Origin: Liolophura sinensis
Taxonomy: Eukaryota; Mollusca; Polyplacophora; Chitonida; Chitonidae
Assembly: GCF_032854445.1 (NCBI RefSeq)
Contig: NC_088303.1
Location: 10,611,501-10,675,500 of the forward strand
Direction of reading: 5' to 3'
Length of the DNA: 64,000 nt
The notes under the pieces are model-generated. The model ran no database searches. It was not told the DNA's origin and saw only the letters and a list, made by a program, of their open reading frames with translations. This document shows positions 25,201 to 37,069 of the stretch, one piece after another (position 1 is the first letter of the stretch; the number at the start of each line of letters is the position of its first letter). Position numbers and translations under genes: made by a program.

Positions 25201-28155
25201 AGGGTGGTTCGCGTATTTCACGATATCCGTACAGCCGTATCTGACGCCGATCATACACCTACAATATCTGTGTTTTCAAAAGTGTGGTATAATACGTCCA
25301 GAACTTATTGATGGTATTTGCTAAACACAATCTGGTATAGAATCAAATCCGTTTCTGTATCGCTGTGTTCACACGAATATATATCTGAGCTGGCTTATAT
25401 AGAGCAACAACTACGTCTGTTCTTAAATAATTCAGGAAATCAGTAACAACCTAAACTTACACGTCATCATTTGACATATTCCAAGAAAGGTTTATGTACA
25501 TACGCGGCAAACATTCCCCATTTACAGTTTTGTCTCGTGAGTAAATATGTCTTATGTTACCGCCACAGGACGTTACGAACACTGCTGCCTGGATTTCAGT
25601 GTAATTCATCCACAGTGTACAGCATGTACCAGTTTTGACCAAAGAATGCTTTCAATCGTCCCGCCATCTCCTGGCAGCAAACGTGTGCTAAAAATACATC
25701 TGCGATATCAAGCAGAGCTGATCTTCAGACTACTTATATAGAAGGTATGCTTGTGGGTTTTTTTTTTTTTTAATGCAGCATATGTCAGGTCGTTTATTTT
25801 ATGGTCGTATCACTTCATGGTTAAGCAGATGTCTCATTGGAATAAGAAAAGCCTAAGAAATACTTGTCAAAGGCGTCTCATTAAAGACCCGAAGAAGGGC
25901 TTTCAAGAAATGACCTAATTTTTGCTAATTTTCTCTTCGACAGACATTAGTGTAACCAAGGTTTCTGGTTTTTTATTTGGAGGTATCACAGGTCCATCAT
26001 TCAGGCATCGATCTACTCATATATAATGGGAAGTGCTGTGTTCTATAGGCGACACTGACCACTACACGTTGTCGGCTGGCTAAGATGGTCAGAGTTGTTG
26101 GATGGAGATGACAGATGAAGCACTTGACCTCGCTTATTTCGGCAAATGCGACAGAACCGGCCACACATAATCTGAATTAATCTATCAAAGATAATTTGGG
26201 AGTCAATTGAATGAATTTATGGGCGGTTTGCCTAAGGCAGGTTTGGGCAATTCGCCGCTTAGGGGGAGCCCGTGGCCATTGTAAAAATCAATCGTATTGG
26301 CCTCCTCTTTCCAGGAGCGAGGCGGCCACCTCAAGCAATTAATCTTCTACGGGGTTATATCTCATTATTTTGAAAACGAAGGCAAACTCACTCGTTGACA
26401 AACTATCTCAGAGGACATGGAATACTATGTTATGGATCTCGTTGCAAGTAACGCTGTCAGATCTAAGGCTGACGAACAGCGTTATCTGGCATTGTTCGTG
26501 AAGCTTTGACGGCCAGCAACGCCATAGGTAGTCCCCAAACCGAACGACCTCTTACCCCAGACAGACCTATGGCGTCCGGGATTGATATTTACAAATAGTC
26601 ACAAATAAATCCATTACGTTTCCAGGTGAATCCTGGAATCTAGTCAAAGAACATGAACGGAAAGGGTGCAACTATGATGTGACAACACAAAAACTCGCAC
26701 TAAATGCCGTAGCTAACATGCTCCATGCCATTAAATAAGTAATTGTGTTAGACCTGACTGCAATCAACAGTACTAGCTTAAATGCAAAAATATTCAGTTC
26801 GATTTTGATTTATGTAAGTAGAGACTAAATTATAGTACAGTAGATGTTCTTTTGTAAGCACGCATAAAGTTTTATATGAAAAGGAACGTAGTCCTTGCAC
26901 CAGCTTATCAAATTTCTAAGAAATCATGAATTCTTAGTAATTTCTTATAACTGGACATTTACTTACGCTTATTAGCGTGCTTGTGGTAACAGATGGTGAA
27001 GCTCATAGTTGTAAAGCTCTACAAAAGTGTGTACAAGATTTGGTATGTTCGTTTTTGTTCGATTACAATAGCCTGCCGCCGGCTATGCTCTACATTTCCT
27101 ACGGCTTAGTCTCTTAAGGAGAGAAATGTATTTGGTAAATGTTCTGACAAGGGCTCTTCAGGCGCTCGGACATCGGGCAACATCAGGGTACTCAAGGGTC
27201 TCTGGTGGCACACACAGAGGCACGCTGGGTAATAAAATGCAATAAAGCGCTCGAAGCTAGAATCTCTCTGCGGTGTCATCGCTGATGTTCTTTATTGGAA
27301 CAAACTGAGTAACCGACACTTTATCAAACAGCAATGTCTCGCACGTCATCTGGTAACAATGTTACCATGTCTTCTCCTGGGATATTGTAATGTGTTCAGC
27401 ACTGGTACCGGAGTTCACCAACCATACATAGCTACATATACCACCTTTGAATAAAAGGCGGTAGACGACTGCTCCAGTTTTCGGTGTTATTTTTATGGGG
27501 TCGCGTGCACTATTTTAAAGCGACTTCACAACTAAATAAATTCTTCCGAAAGCGATTATCATTTGACATGCAGCCTGAGTGATTTCCTCGTGTCCTTTGT
27601 TCGGGCTCATGAACCTCGTATTTGTGTTTTATCCAAACTGATCGGTCAATTATCGAAACAGACATCTGTCCATGCAGCGAGTAGACTCGGTTGATGAATC
27701 TCCTAATAAATGCCTACCACTGCGATGCTTCATTTTAACCTATATGTCGTTATTCCTATGACACATGGAAGACCCACAGGCATCTGGACATTGAGAGGCA
27801 ATTACTTACATCAAAGACGATTCCCTGTATTAAAGGGTGGATTGAACAACTCTTTTTTATGTGGGTGGAACATAGAAACGCACTTTACACCCTGGTATCG
27901 ACAGTCTCCTCAGAGAAAGAGACTGCAGTATATTAGGAATTCGATGAAATGAAAGGGTATTGCTGAGTTTTGTTTATTCATTCATATGTAACCACAAATT
28001 ATTGGAAATTCATGTTACCATGAACAAAGTGATAACAGTGTCAAATAGTACAGCAATTAAAGGATAAGACAACATTTGATTAATATTTATTTTCCATTGC
28101 AGGTATCCTAAACAGGCATTAATAATTAGGTTTATTAAACCTTGATCATGACACA
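22210..28155. other. No recognisable gene
   Basis: About 6 kb without a supportable exon, RNA gene or array. Open frames are 87 codons or fewer. The segment 26,200-26,360 is GC-richer and complex. A T run lies near 25,760. Confidence 0.5.
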
Positions 28156-28159
28156 GCTT

Positions 28160-28230
28160 CAAGTTGTAACTTGTAACTTCAAAGGTAAATTAGTTTACCT
28201 ATTCTAGTTCGAAGTAACAAGTTGAACTTG
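28160..28230. other. Hairpin of about 71 nt with a 20 bp stem
   Basis: The left arm caagttgtaacttgtaact (28160-28178, then tc) pairs with the right arm gaagtaacaagttgaacttg (28211-28230), with one extra base and one mismatch. Inside, aggtaa and ttacct (28183-28200) form a second stem. The size fits a microRNA-like precursor or a mini foldback element. Nothing further supports either. Confidence 0.55.
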
Positions 28231-28231
28231 G

Positions 28232-29225
28232 CGCAAAATGGGCTAGGAAGTATGGCTGATAAAGTTGTGTACCTAGGCGATAAAGGCTGAAGTGACCTTC
28301 CATATACAGACACAGTCTCAGTGCCACCTTGAGAATCTGTGGAACGGCCACGGGCGCTTCGGAATAGCTAAGTTCGACCCTTATGTGAGGAACCTGCCCT
28401 CTGGTCAGCTCCCCCGGCTACCATTCAAACAGACTGCCAAAACACATAGGATCCACGGCGTAGTTTACCGAGGGTTGTGCTACAAACATATGGATTTGCA
28501 ACATAGCCAGTTTTGAAAACATTTAAAATGTAAGCCCAAGTGGGGCTAGTGACGAGATTAAACAGTTGTTGATCTGTGCCTTCCATTGCCCCCAATGTCG
28601 TTGTTAACGCATGAAATAAAGTCTTAACGCGTGGGTTGTTTCTACGACATAATATATTTACCTCTATGTTGTTTGTTTTATTCGAATACAATTATATAAG
28701 CTGTACTGTAAATGACATGTATGTCTACCGGCAGGTGGCATGGGAGCTGAGATAGATAGGCCGAGACAATATACGCTACCCCCATACATAATTTTTGAAC
28801 CTGTTGTTACACGTTATACTGGTCGTAAATCTGGACATAGTTGCTCATATGTGATGGTGAGTAATGACACAGACTTGTTCCAAAGTACCGTGAAATAATG
28901 TGAAATGGCCCTTCAGTTCCACCTAACCAACTTGTTGCAAATGATCTCAAAGAGGTGCGCTCATTCAATATGTTCAGCTGTCCCTTGATGAAGTGAATGG
29001 ATAAAGAATACAGACATAAGTTAGGCTGTGCAATATGATACGAATAAGTACACTTGTTTTTCAAGATTGCGTTATCGATTTACACCAGCCTATTCCTATT
29101 GATCGGTACTGTCATTAAGATTTTGCATCTTACTCGGTAAAATCAGATATGATATTTTAATTTTAATGAAATTTTGATTGAAATATGTTTTAAGCAGGTG
29201 ATGACCCGTGCTTCAATATATGTGA
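28232..29225. other. No recognisable gene
   Basis: No motif-bearing open frame or repeat seen. Confidence 0.5.
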
Positions 29226-29756
29226 CTGATTCGGTGGCCCAATAACTAGAACGTCTATCCGGGGCATCCGTGGCTCAGTCGGTTAGCGCGCTAGCGCAGC
29301 GTAGTGACCCAGAAGCCTCTCACCAATGCGGTCGCTGTGAGTTCAAGACCAGCCTATGCTGGCTTCCTCTCCGGCCGTACGTGGGAAGGTCTGCAGCAAC
29401 CTGCGGATGGTCGTGGGTTTCCCCCGGGTTCTGCCCGGTTTCCACCCACCATAATGCTGACCGCCGTCGTATAAGTGAAATATTCTTGAGTACGGCGTAA
29501 AACAACAATCAAAAAAAAAAAAAAAAAGAACGTCGATCCGTCTCGAAGTTGGGAGACCCGGGATCAAACCCGGGGCGGGTCTTATCAAAGACTTTGAAAA
29601 TGGTACTTGTTGCTGCCTCGCCTGGCGCTCAGCACTGAGAGGGTAGAGCAAGGAGACAGGACTGCTTGGTCCGGTGTCAGTATAAAGTGACTGGGTGGGG
29701 TGTCATGTCTGGTTTCTCCGACATGATACTTCAGTGGGGGCAGGTCTTTGGCGATT
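29226..29756 (+). mobile_element. SINE-B interrupted by SINE-A
   Basis: The head (ttcggtggcccaataactagaacg) stops at 29261 and the rest (cgtctcgaagttgggagacc, gatcaaacccgggg B box, gtgtcagtataaagtgactg, gtggggtgtcatgtctgg) resumes at 29541. The gap is exactly the SINE-A at 29262-29526 plus its duplicated target. The 3' tail appears lost near 29,756. Confidence 0.8.
29262..29526 (+). mobile_element. SINE-A, full length, inserted into SINE-B
   Basis: The tRNA-like head has an A box (gtggctcagtcggttagcg) and a B box (gtgagttcaagacc). The body is ctctccggccgtacgtggga, the ctgcggatggtcgtgggttt segment and ttctgcccggtttcc. The 3' block runs through cgtcgtataagtgaaatatt to acggcgtaaaac and a poly-A run. 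The target duplication is agaacgtctatccg (29248-29261) and agaacgtcgatccg (29527-29540), 13 of 14 bases identical. Confidence 0.93.
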
Positions 29757-29799
29757 CTAAATTTCAAGCATTCAGTCATCTGATGTATGTGTGACGCCA

Positions 29800-29995
29800 T
29801 GTGTGATAGCTGGCATCTTATCACTGGCAACTTATCACTGCAACTTAACACTGGCAACTTATCACTGAGAGTTATCAATGGCAACTTATCACTGCAACTT
29901 ATGACTTGGAACTTATTACTGGTAACCTATCATTGGCAACGTATCACTGAAACTAATCACTGGCAACTTATCACTGCAACTTTGAACACTTTATG
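29800..29995. repeat. Short-period tandem repeat (about 12-15 bp)
   Basis: Many variants of ggcaacttatcactg follow each other (cttatcactgcaactta, agttatcaatggcaac and so on). The period drifts. It sits between two SINE insertions. Confidence 0.9.
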
Positions 29996-30057
29996 TAAAT
30001 GCAAAAATAATAGCAACATACACACCTCCGAACTAGCATGGTTTAAACAGAATTTGG

Positions 30058-30316
30058 GGCCTCCGTGGCTCAGTCGGTTAGCGCGCTAGGGCAGCGTGGG
30101 GACCCAGAAGTCTCTCACAATGGGGTCGCTGTGAGTTCAAGACTTCCTCTCCGGCTGTACGTGGGAACGCCTGCCAGCAACCTCCGGATGATGGTGGGTT
30201 TCCCCCGGGCTCTGCCCGGTTTCCACCCTCCATAATGCTGGCCGCCGTCGTGTAAGTGAAATATTCTTAACTACGGCGTAAAACACCATTCAAATAAATA
30301 AATAAAATAAATTAAG
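30058..30316 (+). mobile_element. SINE-A, full length
   Basis: The head is cctccgtggctcagtcggtt, with B-box-like gtgagttcaagac; a short deletion follows it. The 3' block runs to ctacggcgtaaaacaccatt and an aaataaataaataaaat tail. The flanks aaacagaatttgg (30045-30057) and aagcagaatttgg (30314-30326) are a 13 bp target duplication with one mismatch. Confidence 0.93.
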
Positions 30317-30957
30317 CAGAATTTGGTGACAAATACTGAGGTATTTAATAACAAATTATTTCACGTCACTGGCTTAGAATTGCTTATCAGGATCCGCCAT
30401 GGCCAGATTTAATCGAGATAACATGAAAACAGTGCAAAGGGAACAGATTACTACAGCACGGGGAGTAAGAGCAGAGTAGTGCCAGCAGAGTGATAGTCTG
30501 ATAATACAGCTGTATATTTACCGAATTTAATTATATTACATTCTATGTTTATAAACAGCAATCATCTTGTTACTCTTGTTACACGTTTCAGGACATTAAT
30601 GCGGATATTATATTCTCCAGAATAACATAACCCAGATCTTAGACTGACCAAGTTGAAGACACTCACAATATTAAATGGAATAAACAGGAAAGGGCTTCGA
30701 TCGAAGACTCCAACCATATCCACTCCCCTGAACATCTATGCAGACACACGAGTTATACCAGAGTACACTCCCACGACATGTTGGAGTTAATTGAAATGAT
30801 TCATCTGACAGGAGCAAACAGAGCACTGAAACTTCCATCAGCCTTGATGGCTGCAAACTGTAGACATTCATATTAAGTATTACTTCTATTGCCACCTAAG
30901 TCAAAACTGGGTATTAATTTCACTGATTGGTGGACTGCTTACAGGCCAGCGTTTCAT

Positions 30958-31012
30958 GCAGTGTTCAAAAGTATTTCACTTTTTAAATCGGCGGCCATTA
31001 TCTGAATAGAGG
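30958..31012 (-). repeat. SINE-A 3' fragment
   Basis: On the + strand, ttcaaaagtatttcacttt followed by cggcggccattat is the reverse complement of the SINE-A 3' block. Only about 55 bp remain. Confidence 0.65.
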
Positions 31013-31154
31013 AGACCGCAATACCAGCACTTGTCTCTCGTCAGGAGGGCTCAGCGAGCATACTGTGTTGGTAAAAGGCAAGTGATCTCAATGAGATTCA
31101 TACAAGATCACTTAAAAGACCCTACCTATATACAAACAGATTGGGTTTTTTGAA

Positions 31155-31425
31155 TGCTGATGTCACTCAGTCGCCTAGAACATGCCTTGTGTTTACAAAC
31201 ATCGCTCAAGACTGTTGACTGCTTCTCTTTGCATGAGTCGTTCTTATTTTTGTACTCTATATACTCTCCTAGTTCTTTGGTGGCCTGTGTCATACATCGT
31301 TTTTGGGAATTGGCCTTGCGAGTATTGAGCTGGGACGTCCTTATTCGTTGACGGCTGGTATACGAACTTCTGTTTCGACGCTTAGTTTCATTAGTTCCGT
31401 GTCAACGGAATGAATACAAACAGTT
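31155..31425 (+). repeat. Dispersed repeat DR, copy 2
   Basis: Matches copy 1 over most of its length and adds the segment gttgacggctggtata, shared with copy 3. The best stretch is cgtttttgggaattggcc. Family not recognised. Confidence 0.75.
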
Positions 31426-31641
31426 TACGAGAAGTGTGAGATCTGTGTGACATTCACGAACAAAGCAACTTCATGTAAAAGAATACTGTAAAAATGAGAC
31501 AAATATCCAAAAACTAAGTGAGGCTGATGATGACGTTCGTACGGATTTTGTATACCTTGTCAACTGAATATGTACCGGTACCATGTGAGTCTTTTCCGCG
31601 CACCTGGAGTAGCCTATCGCAAACAATTTTGTTTGCTTGGT

Positions 31642-31902
31642 CTTTATTTATTTATTCATTTATTTGATTTGGGGTTTTACGACGTATGCAAGAGTATTTC
31701 ACTTTTACGACGGCGGTCAGCTATTATGGTTCAGGAAACCGGGCGGAGTCTAGGGGGAACCCACGACCATCTGCAGGTTGCTCCCAAGTTCGGCCGGAAA
31801 GGAACCCAGTATGAGCTGGACTTGAACTTACAGCGACAGCATTGGCGAGAGGCTCTTGGATCATTGCGCCGCACTGGTCCACTAAACAACTTGGCCACAG
31901 AG
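31642..31902 (-). mobile_element. SINE-A, full length, minus strand
   Basis: Read on the minus strand it has the tRNA-like head (ttgtttagtggaccag region), the body with ccgggtttcctgaacc, and the 3' block to gtcgtaaaaccccaaat and a (aaata)n tail. gcttggt flanks it at 31635-31641 and 31903-31909. It lies 158 bp upstream of receptor exon a. Confidence 0.88.
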
Positions 31903-32059
31903 GCTTGGTTTATAATATCCTTACCCTGAGGTCTATAGCCTACATGTGTCTGGGGACATTTGTCGTATTACTAGCAGTGTAATGGTTTTCCATCACCCAG
32001 TTGACGTGTCAATGTATCTATATAACCAACTACATGCTTGACATTTCCTCTGTTTGTAG

Positions 32060-32205
32060 GGTCGATCAGTTTAGTGGGGGGCACAGAACACAAGTGTGAC
32101 GAGGACACGGAGTCTGAGCTGTTCATCTCCGGAGTGCTCGGGGCGCCCTCTAGCGTCACATCTATACAGGTGGCAAACCTGCTGAAACTCTTTAAAATAC
32201 CCCAG
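32060..32205 (+). CDS. mGluR-like exon a: lobe 1, glutamate backbone-binding serine
   Basis: The exon follows a tgtttgtag acceptor and ends before gtgagat. Its first two bases complete a codon begun in an upstream exon (phase 1), then 48 codons follow. The stretch ISGVLGAPSSVTSIQVANLL aligns with the mGluR segment VIGPGSSSVAIQVQNLL. The serine at 32152-32154 corresponds to mGlu1 S165, which contacts the ligand alpha-carboxylate. The cysteine at 32095-32097 sits where mGluRs carry the cysteine that links two protomers; the loop after it is about six residues shorter than in mGlu1. No stop codon interrupts the frame. The previous exon was not located in the 32 kb to the left. Confidence 0.92.
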
Positions 32206-32309
32206 GTGAGATCACGATGGCAGCTAGTGTATTCCACATGACAAACTAGGTGACAGTGTACCAGGGGCACAATCCCATCTACAGTATTTGCCAGACATGT
32301 TGAATTCCA

Positions 32310-32402
32310 GATATATCTGTTTATTTATTTATTTTTTTAACTTTACTTGTTTATTCTTTCGTTATTTTACGCCATACTCTAGAAGATTTTTCGTATACCA
32401 TG
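32310..32402 (-). repeat. SINE-A 3' fragment
   Basis: tttatttatttatttt tail, then gttattttacgccatactct and agatttttcgtatacc are the reverse complement of the SINE-A end. It lies about 100 bp inside the intron after exon a. Confidence 0.7.
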
Positions 32403-33590
32403 TCAGTTAGTTTCATGTGTAAACTGAATATAAATGTAAATGGTATATACATGTGCAGGTTTTCTATACCACTGCCTTTGTCGGTTGATATGCTGGGCAG
32501 GCAAAAAAGAGAAGCTTGGATTAAAACTGGGACAATCCAAGCATTATTTAAGGTGATGAAATGTCAGCGCTGTGGTATGATCAGAGATCGAGTTCATATG
32601 CTTTACCAGTTAGCTTTACCTGTTATGCTAGGGAATATTTGTATAGGCCTTTGCCCTTTGTAGATAACTGTACACTCATGAAACCGACTTGACAGAATCT
32701 AGTGCTACGCTGATAAAATCAGTAAAAGCAATCAGTGTATGCAATAAGTATTTTTCCACATCAAAGCCTGTCTGCTGTCACATGAGTGACATAACGGTGT
32801 GTTGTGTGTCACGAACCATTCAGATAGCACGTAAGAGAACGACGGCCAAACATTCGTCAACTCTGTCCTGTATCACGGCGAATGCACAATAATGAGTTTT
32901 CTGTGTTATTTATCAGATTACAACATCTGGAAAGAGTGAATTTGTAGCGGGGTATGTCAGAAAATCGAAATGGATGATATTATTCGAAACGCCAGCATAT
33001 GTTTCATGTAAGCTAATTCAGTTTCTTGCCGGTTGTATATTTAAACGGATAGGAAATAAATGGCTGCTTTTAACCAGCGACAGCTAATCAATTCGCCAGT
33101 GGGAAACCTTTTCCTACAAATGGCAAACTACTTCTTACTAACCATTTATAATGCATAACAAAGTTCCTTAAGCTATAACAAATTGTTTCATTCGTCATGT
33201 GTGAAAAAAAAGACAGCAGACTATATTATGTCGATGTCTTCTGTCATGTCATGAAATGTGAATTATGTCTTGTGGAGTTAGATAGAGGACTGCTCATAGA
33301 TATGCGTTCTCAGAACAACATGAAGGTTGTTAGCAATGACGTCTCTCACCATCTTATATTTACAAGAAATGAATTTAATAATTTAGCGAATTCTATTCAC
33401 TAGGAATCATTGGCATAATATAGCCAAGGGGTTGGCACACGGGCGTTTGTGTTGAAGGATTTGCGACCAGTTTATCTCTGAAATATTGAGGTTTGAAACT
33501 GTCCTCGTGTGTAGAGAAGAAAAATGAAGTATATAGCTTTGGTGAGGATATCTCTGAAAAGTGAGCAAACTATGAAAGCTTTACTTAATG

Positions 33591-33905
33591 TCATGGTGGG
33601 CTGTATGTAATGGTGGGCTTCATGCCATCGTGAACTTCAAGTCATGGTGGGCTGTATGTAATGGTGGGCTTCATGCCATCGTGAACTTCAAGTCATGGTG
33701 GGCTGTATGTAATGGTGGGCTTCATGCCATCATGAACTTCAAGCCATGGTGGGCTGTATGTAATGGTGGGCTTCATACCATCGTGGACTTCAAGTTATGG
33801 TGGCCTGTATGTAATGGTGGACTTCTTTGTTGTGGTGTACTGCATGTGGTGTTGGACTGCATGTCATCATTTGCTACATGTCATGGTAACCTGCATGTCA
33901 TGATT
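33591..33905. repeat. Minisatellite, 51 bp unit, about 4 good copies plus a decayed tail
   Basis: tcatggtgggctgtatgtaa and tggtgggcttcatgccatc recur every 51 bp (for example at 33591 and 33642). After about 33,795 the copies decay. The 161-codon open frame here follows from the 17-codon period and lies inside a receptor intron. Confidence 0.93.
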
Positions 33906-34074
33906 GGCTGCAAGACATGGCGATCAGCATTTTCTCACAAATGGCGTTCGTCGATGTTTCTGGAGAACTGTACGACCAGAACTTCATTTAATCTACTAAT
34001 TCATTGCTCGAGTTTCTGCCAATATCGTGAGGTTCACACTTTGTGCCAACTATTTGCCTACCTTTCCAAATAAA

Positions 34075-37065
34075 ACAGCAGTAAACGAAACATTTGATTA
34101 ACAGGATTAAGTTACTGAGCACACAGTTCTTTTATTTCAGAGATGAAAATAACCGTTGGTCTGTGGTCGTAAATAAAACATCTTGTTTTAACTGTGTAAA
34201 GTGTTGGCACTCACTCTGCACGTTTTCGCTTCCCTCGATCTGGCTAAAAAGCAAGTTGTAAAAGCAGCTAACTTGACTAACGTGTAAACAAGCCATCTTT
34301 GTGTGAAGGTTATTACAGGTGGTGTGGGTTTGGACGGCAGTAAGTGTTGGGAATAGTATCACCAATTATCCAAAGTAACGGTACAGCGAGGCTGTAAAGT
34401 GAGAGCCTTAAGCTTGCCGGCCGACAGAAAGGTGATTGCCTGTAGAGCCACCTTGTCAGTTTTACTCGGCTGTTATCCGGATTATTTAGGTCCGTGGATG
34501 GTCATACGAGTAACGACCTGATATGATTTCACACGCTTATGGCGTCACTGCTTTTACTTAGCACGCCAATCTCCAACGGCTTTGTCCGTGAAATTAATTT
34601 CTATCGGGGAGGTTGGAAGTTTCTAAAGCTATACACCCGCAGAGTTCCCAATCGATTCCAGTCTAATCCGAGACGGAGAAAAATGAATACCTTCCTCACA
34701 AACAACAATTTCAAGTCGCCCAGAAATTCATGTCCTCTATTCACCACAAGGCTGGTCAAGGGTTCACATTTTTACAGTGCCTTGTAATCATAACCTTTTT
34801 CAATTGAGCCAGACAATAAACAATTTCTGGGCAAAGATTTGCAGGAGGGGTATGTAGTATACGTGGTAATCAACTTATTACAGAGGATTGGACCCGCAGT
34901 CAGAAACGTGGAACTGCCTATTCGTATACTGTGCTTTCTTATTGCTGTGAAATCCACCGGCGATAATTTTTATCACGCGCGGTCTTTAATGACATTTCTT
35001 CGTGATGAACACATGTGGACACATGCATTAGTTAGCAGCGATCATCGTTCAATGCTTTTTTTCTTTTATGCAATATTGATATAGGATCACAGTAACAATA
35101 GGTCGGAAAAATATTTCTATTTTTGTTGGCTCACAGAAGATATTATAAAAAGTTAACAAAAGCATGAACGTTCAGGCTAGAACGGTTGGTAGATGGTTGA
35201 CTTTTTATCATACTAATGACAACTACAAGTTAGTGTAGTTCGTGACATTATGCGATTGTGTGTCCCTTGCGAATGTATATATGGTTCTTTTTGCAGTTGT
35301 TCCTCTTTGAGTGTTCTCTCTGACGTTCTCCCCTGTGATGTTGTTTCTTGATGCCCATACGCTTTCACAATTTTCTCTGTGACTGAAATTGTTTTGGTTC
35401 TCTTTGCTTTGACGCAGTTTCTTATAAAGCATTTTAACTGGCATAAGTAGAAGTACGACAATGATTGATAAAGTAAAGAAAAGTTTGAGGTAATCCTACT
35501 ATAACCGAACAATGCGCATTTTTCTGTAAAGACGCAGCTATTTCTGCGTAGAACATTTTTTCTCCTCGCCTTTGCACAGCCTTCCGTCACAAGACTTTGT
35601 CACAGCACAATGCCACCACAAATTGTGCTCACATTATATTATCAGAAGATATTATAACGAAAAGCCCGTTCAGTATATGTTGCCTAGTTTGTTGCATTTG
35701 CTCTTGGAGTGAACATATCATGTAGTTTTGTGTTTGGAACAACGGTACACTTTCATTGTCAAGACGTTACATAATTTTGGTCAGAGTGTGAATCTTTGCA
35801 ATATAAGCATCATTTTTGCGCTTGTATCCTTCTGAAACAGTCTTAATGTAATGTCAGTCGCATTTCCTGTTTCTGGTACACAATAAATCTTAGTGTCATT
35901 AAAAATACCATACGGTAACGAGCATCATTCTTTTGAAGTACTACACACAGATCATGTGGTCAAAACTGAAACGATTACGACAAATTCATCTAGTCAGGTT
36001 TGAAAGAATCTGATTATTCCGTTGTAAGAACATTGCAATTATTGTATGGACCCTGTTAAACATCTATGGACTTGTCCTCTTTCAGACATAATCTTGAGAA
36101 AAGAGCAGTTATTGTTAAGAAGTAAATGGACAAAGCCCTGGTTGTAGGCGATGCCCTGGCCGGGTACAGCTGGACCTAGCACTAATTGCTCTGTGTTCCA
36201 ATGAGCGGAACAAGGCATTGATTTATTACCTCATGAACATTGGTAACGAGACGCCAACAGGATATGGAAGAAATAACCACGACTCTCCGGGGATTAATTC
36301 AGCTTCGCCATGATTCCGCTGGGAATTAATAAATAGCCTGTTTGTATCCGCTAAATCAGAAGAATTCATTGGGCTGTATCGACTAAGTAAGACGTGTTGA
36401 CGAGGATAGAGCCTGGGCATACACACAGTACAGCAAAAGTCTTGTCTGGAATATCTGAGTGACGTCACTGAAGAGGTCTTACCCTGAGGCGATTATGTCA
36501 GATAGTTTTTTCCCTAGAAACAATGCACTTGGTTATGGTTATTACAGATAATAACACTGCTTTAGCTCCCAACTGACGTTTCTCAGTAAAGCATTTTTTA
36601 GTTTAAAAAAGCTATTTCACATTAATGGAAATCTAATTGCTTAGTTACGGGTAAGAGTTTTTGTACCTGTCATTTATGTACATCTGTTCCAGAGGCAATC
36701 TACAAGTTATGTGAAGAATAAGGGGTTAGATCCCCTGACAAGAGATCGGCGGTTCAGTTTCTGGTTTGATTCAACATAAGTGAAAAAAAGGGGTGCTACG
36801 AAAGGTTCCAAGCATAGATCTACTGGTATCGGAACAAGGATGTAGTCAAAAATAAAATACCATTTAACGAATGTGGTGCCAGAGGATCTTTCCAGACACT
36901 AATGTCACGTGCTATGCTTAGAATTAGCAAGCCTAATGCGTCAGCGTTTGCCATCGTCAAAAGCAAGTTATGGCTAGTAGTCTTTTTTTATACCGTTAGT
37001 GGGATGGGGAAAAGTGGGAGGGGGCGACATGGTGTTTTTGGTACTGTTTTCTACCTGATGTTTTC
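34075..37065. other. Intronic sequence without a firm feature
   Basis: No exon of the receptor is missing here, because exons a and b join perfectly. A minus-strand open frame at 35223-35495 has a membrane-helix-like start and is discussed as a finding. Otherwise nothing was recognised. Confidence 0.5.
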
Positions 37066-37069
37066 AACA

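Noticed and set aside
29262-29345. tRNA gene
   Set aside because: The tRNA-like part is the promoter head of SINE-A, is followed by the SINE body and tail, and recurs in other copies.
29270-29651. Open frames over SINE copies (also near 44.8 and 60.2 kb)
   Set aside because: The same peptide fragments recur in each SINE because the DNA is repeated. They are not genes.
33588-34073. 161-codon open frame with a tryptophan-rich 17-residue repeat
   Set aside because: Explained by the 51 bp array. The unique C-terminal part has no motif.
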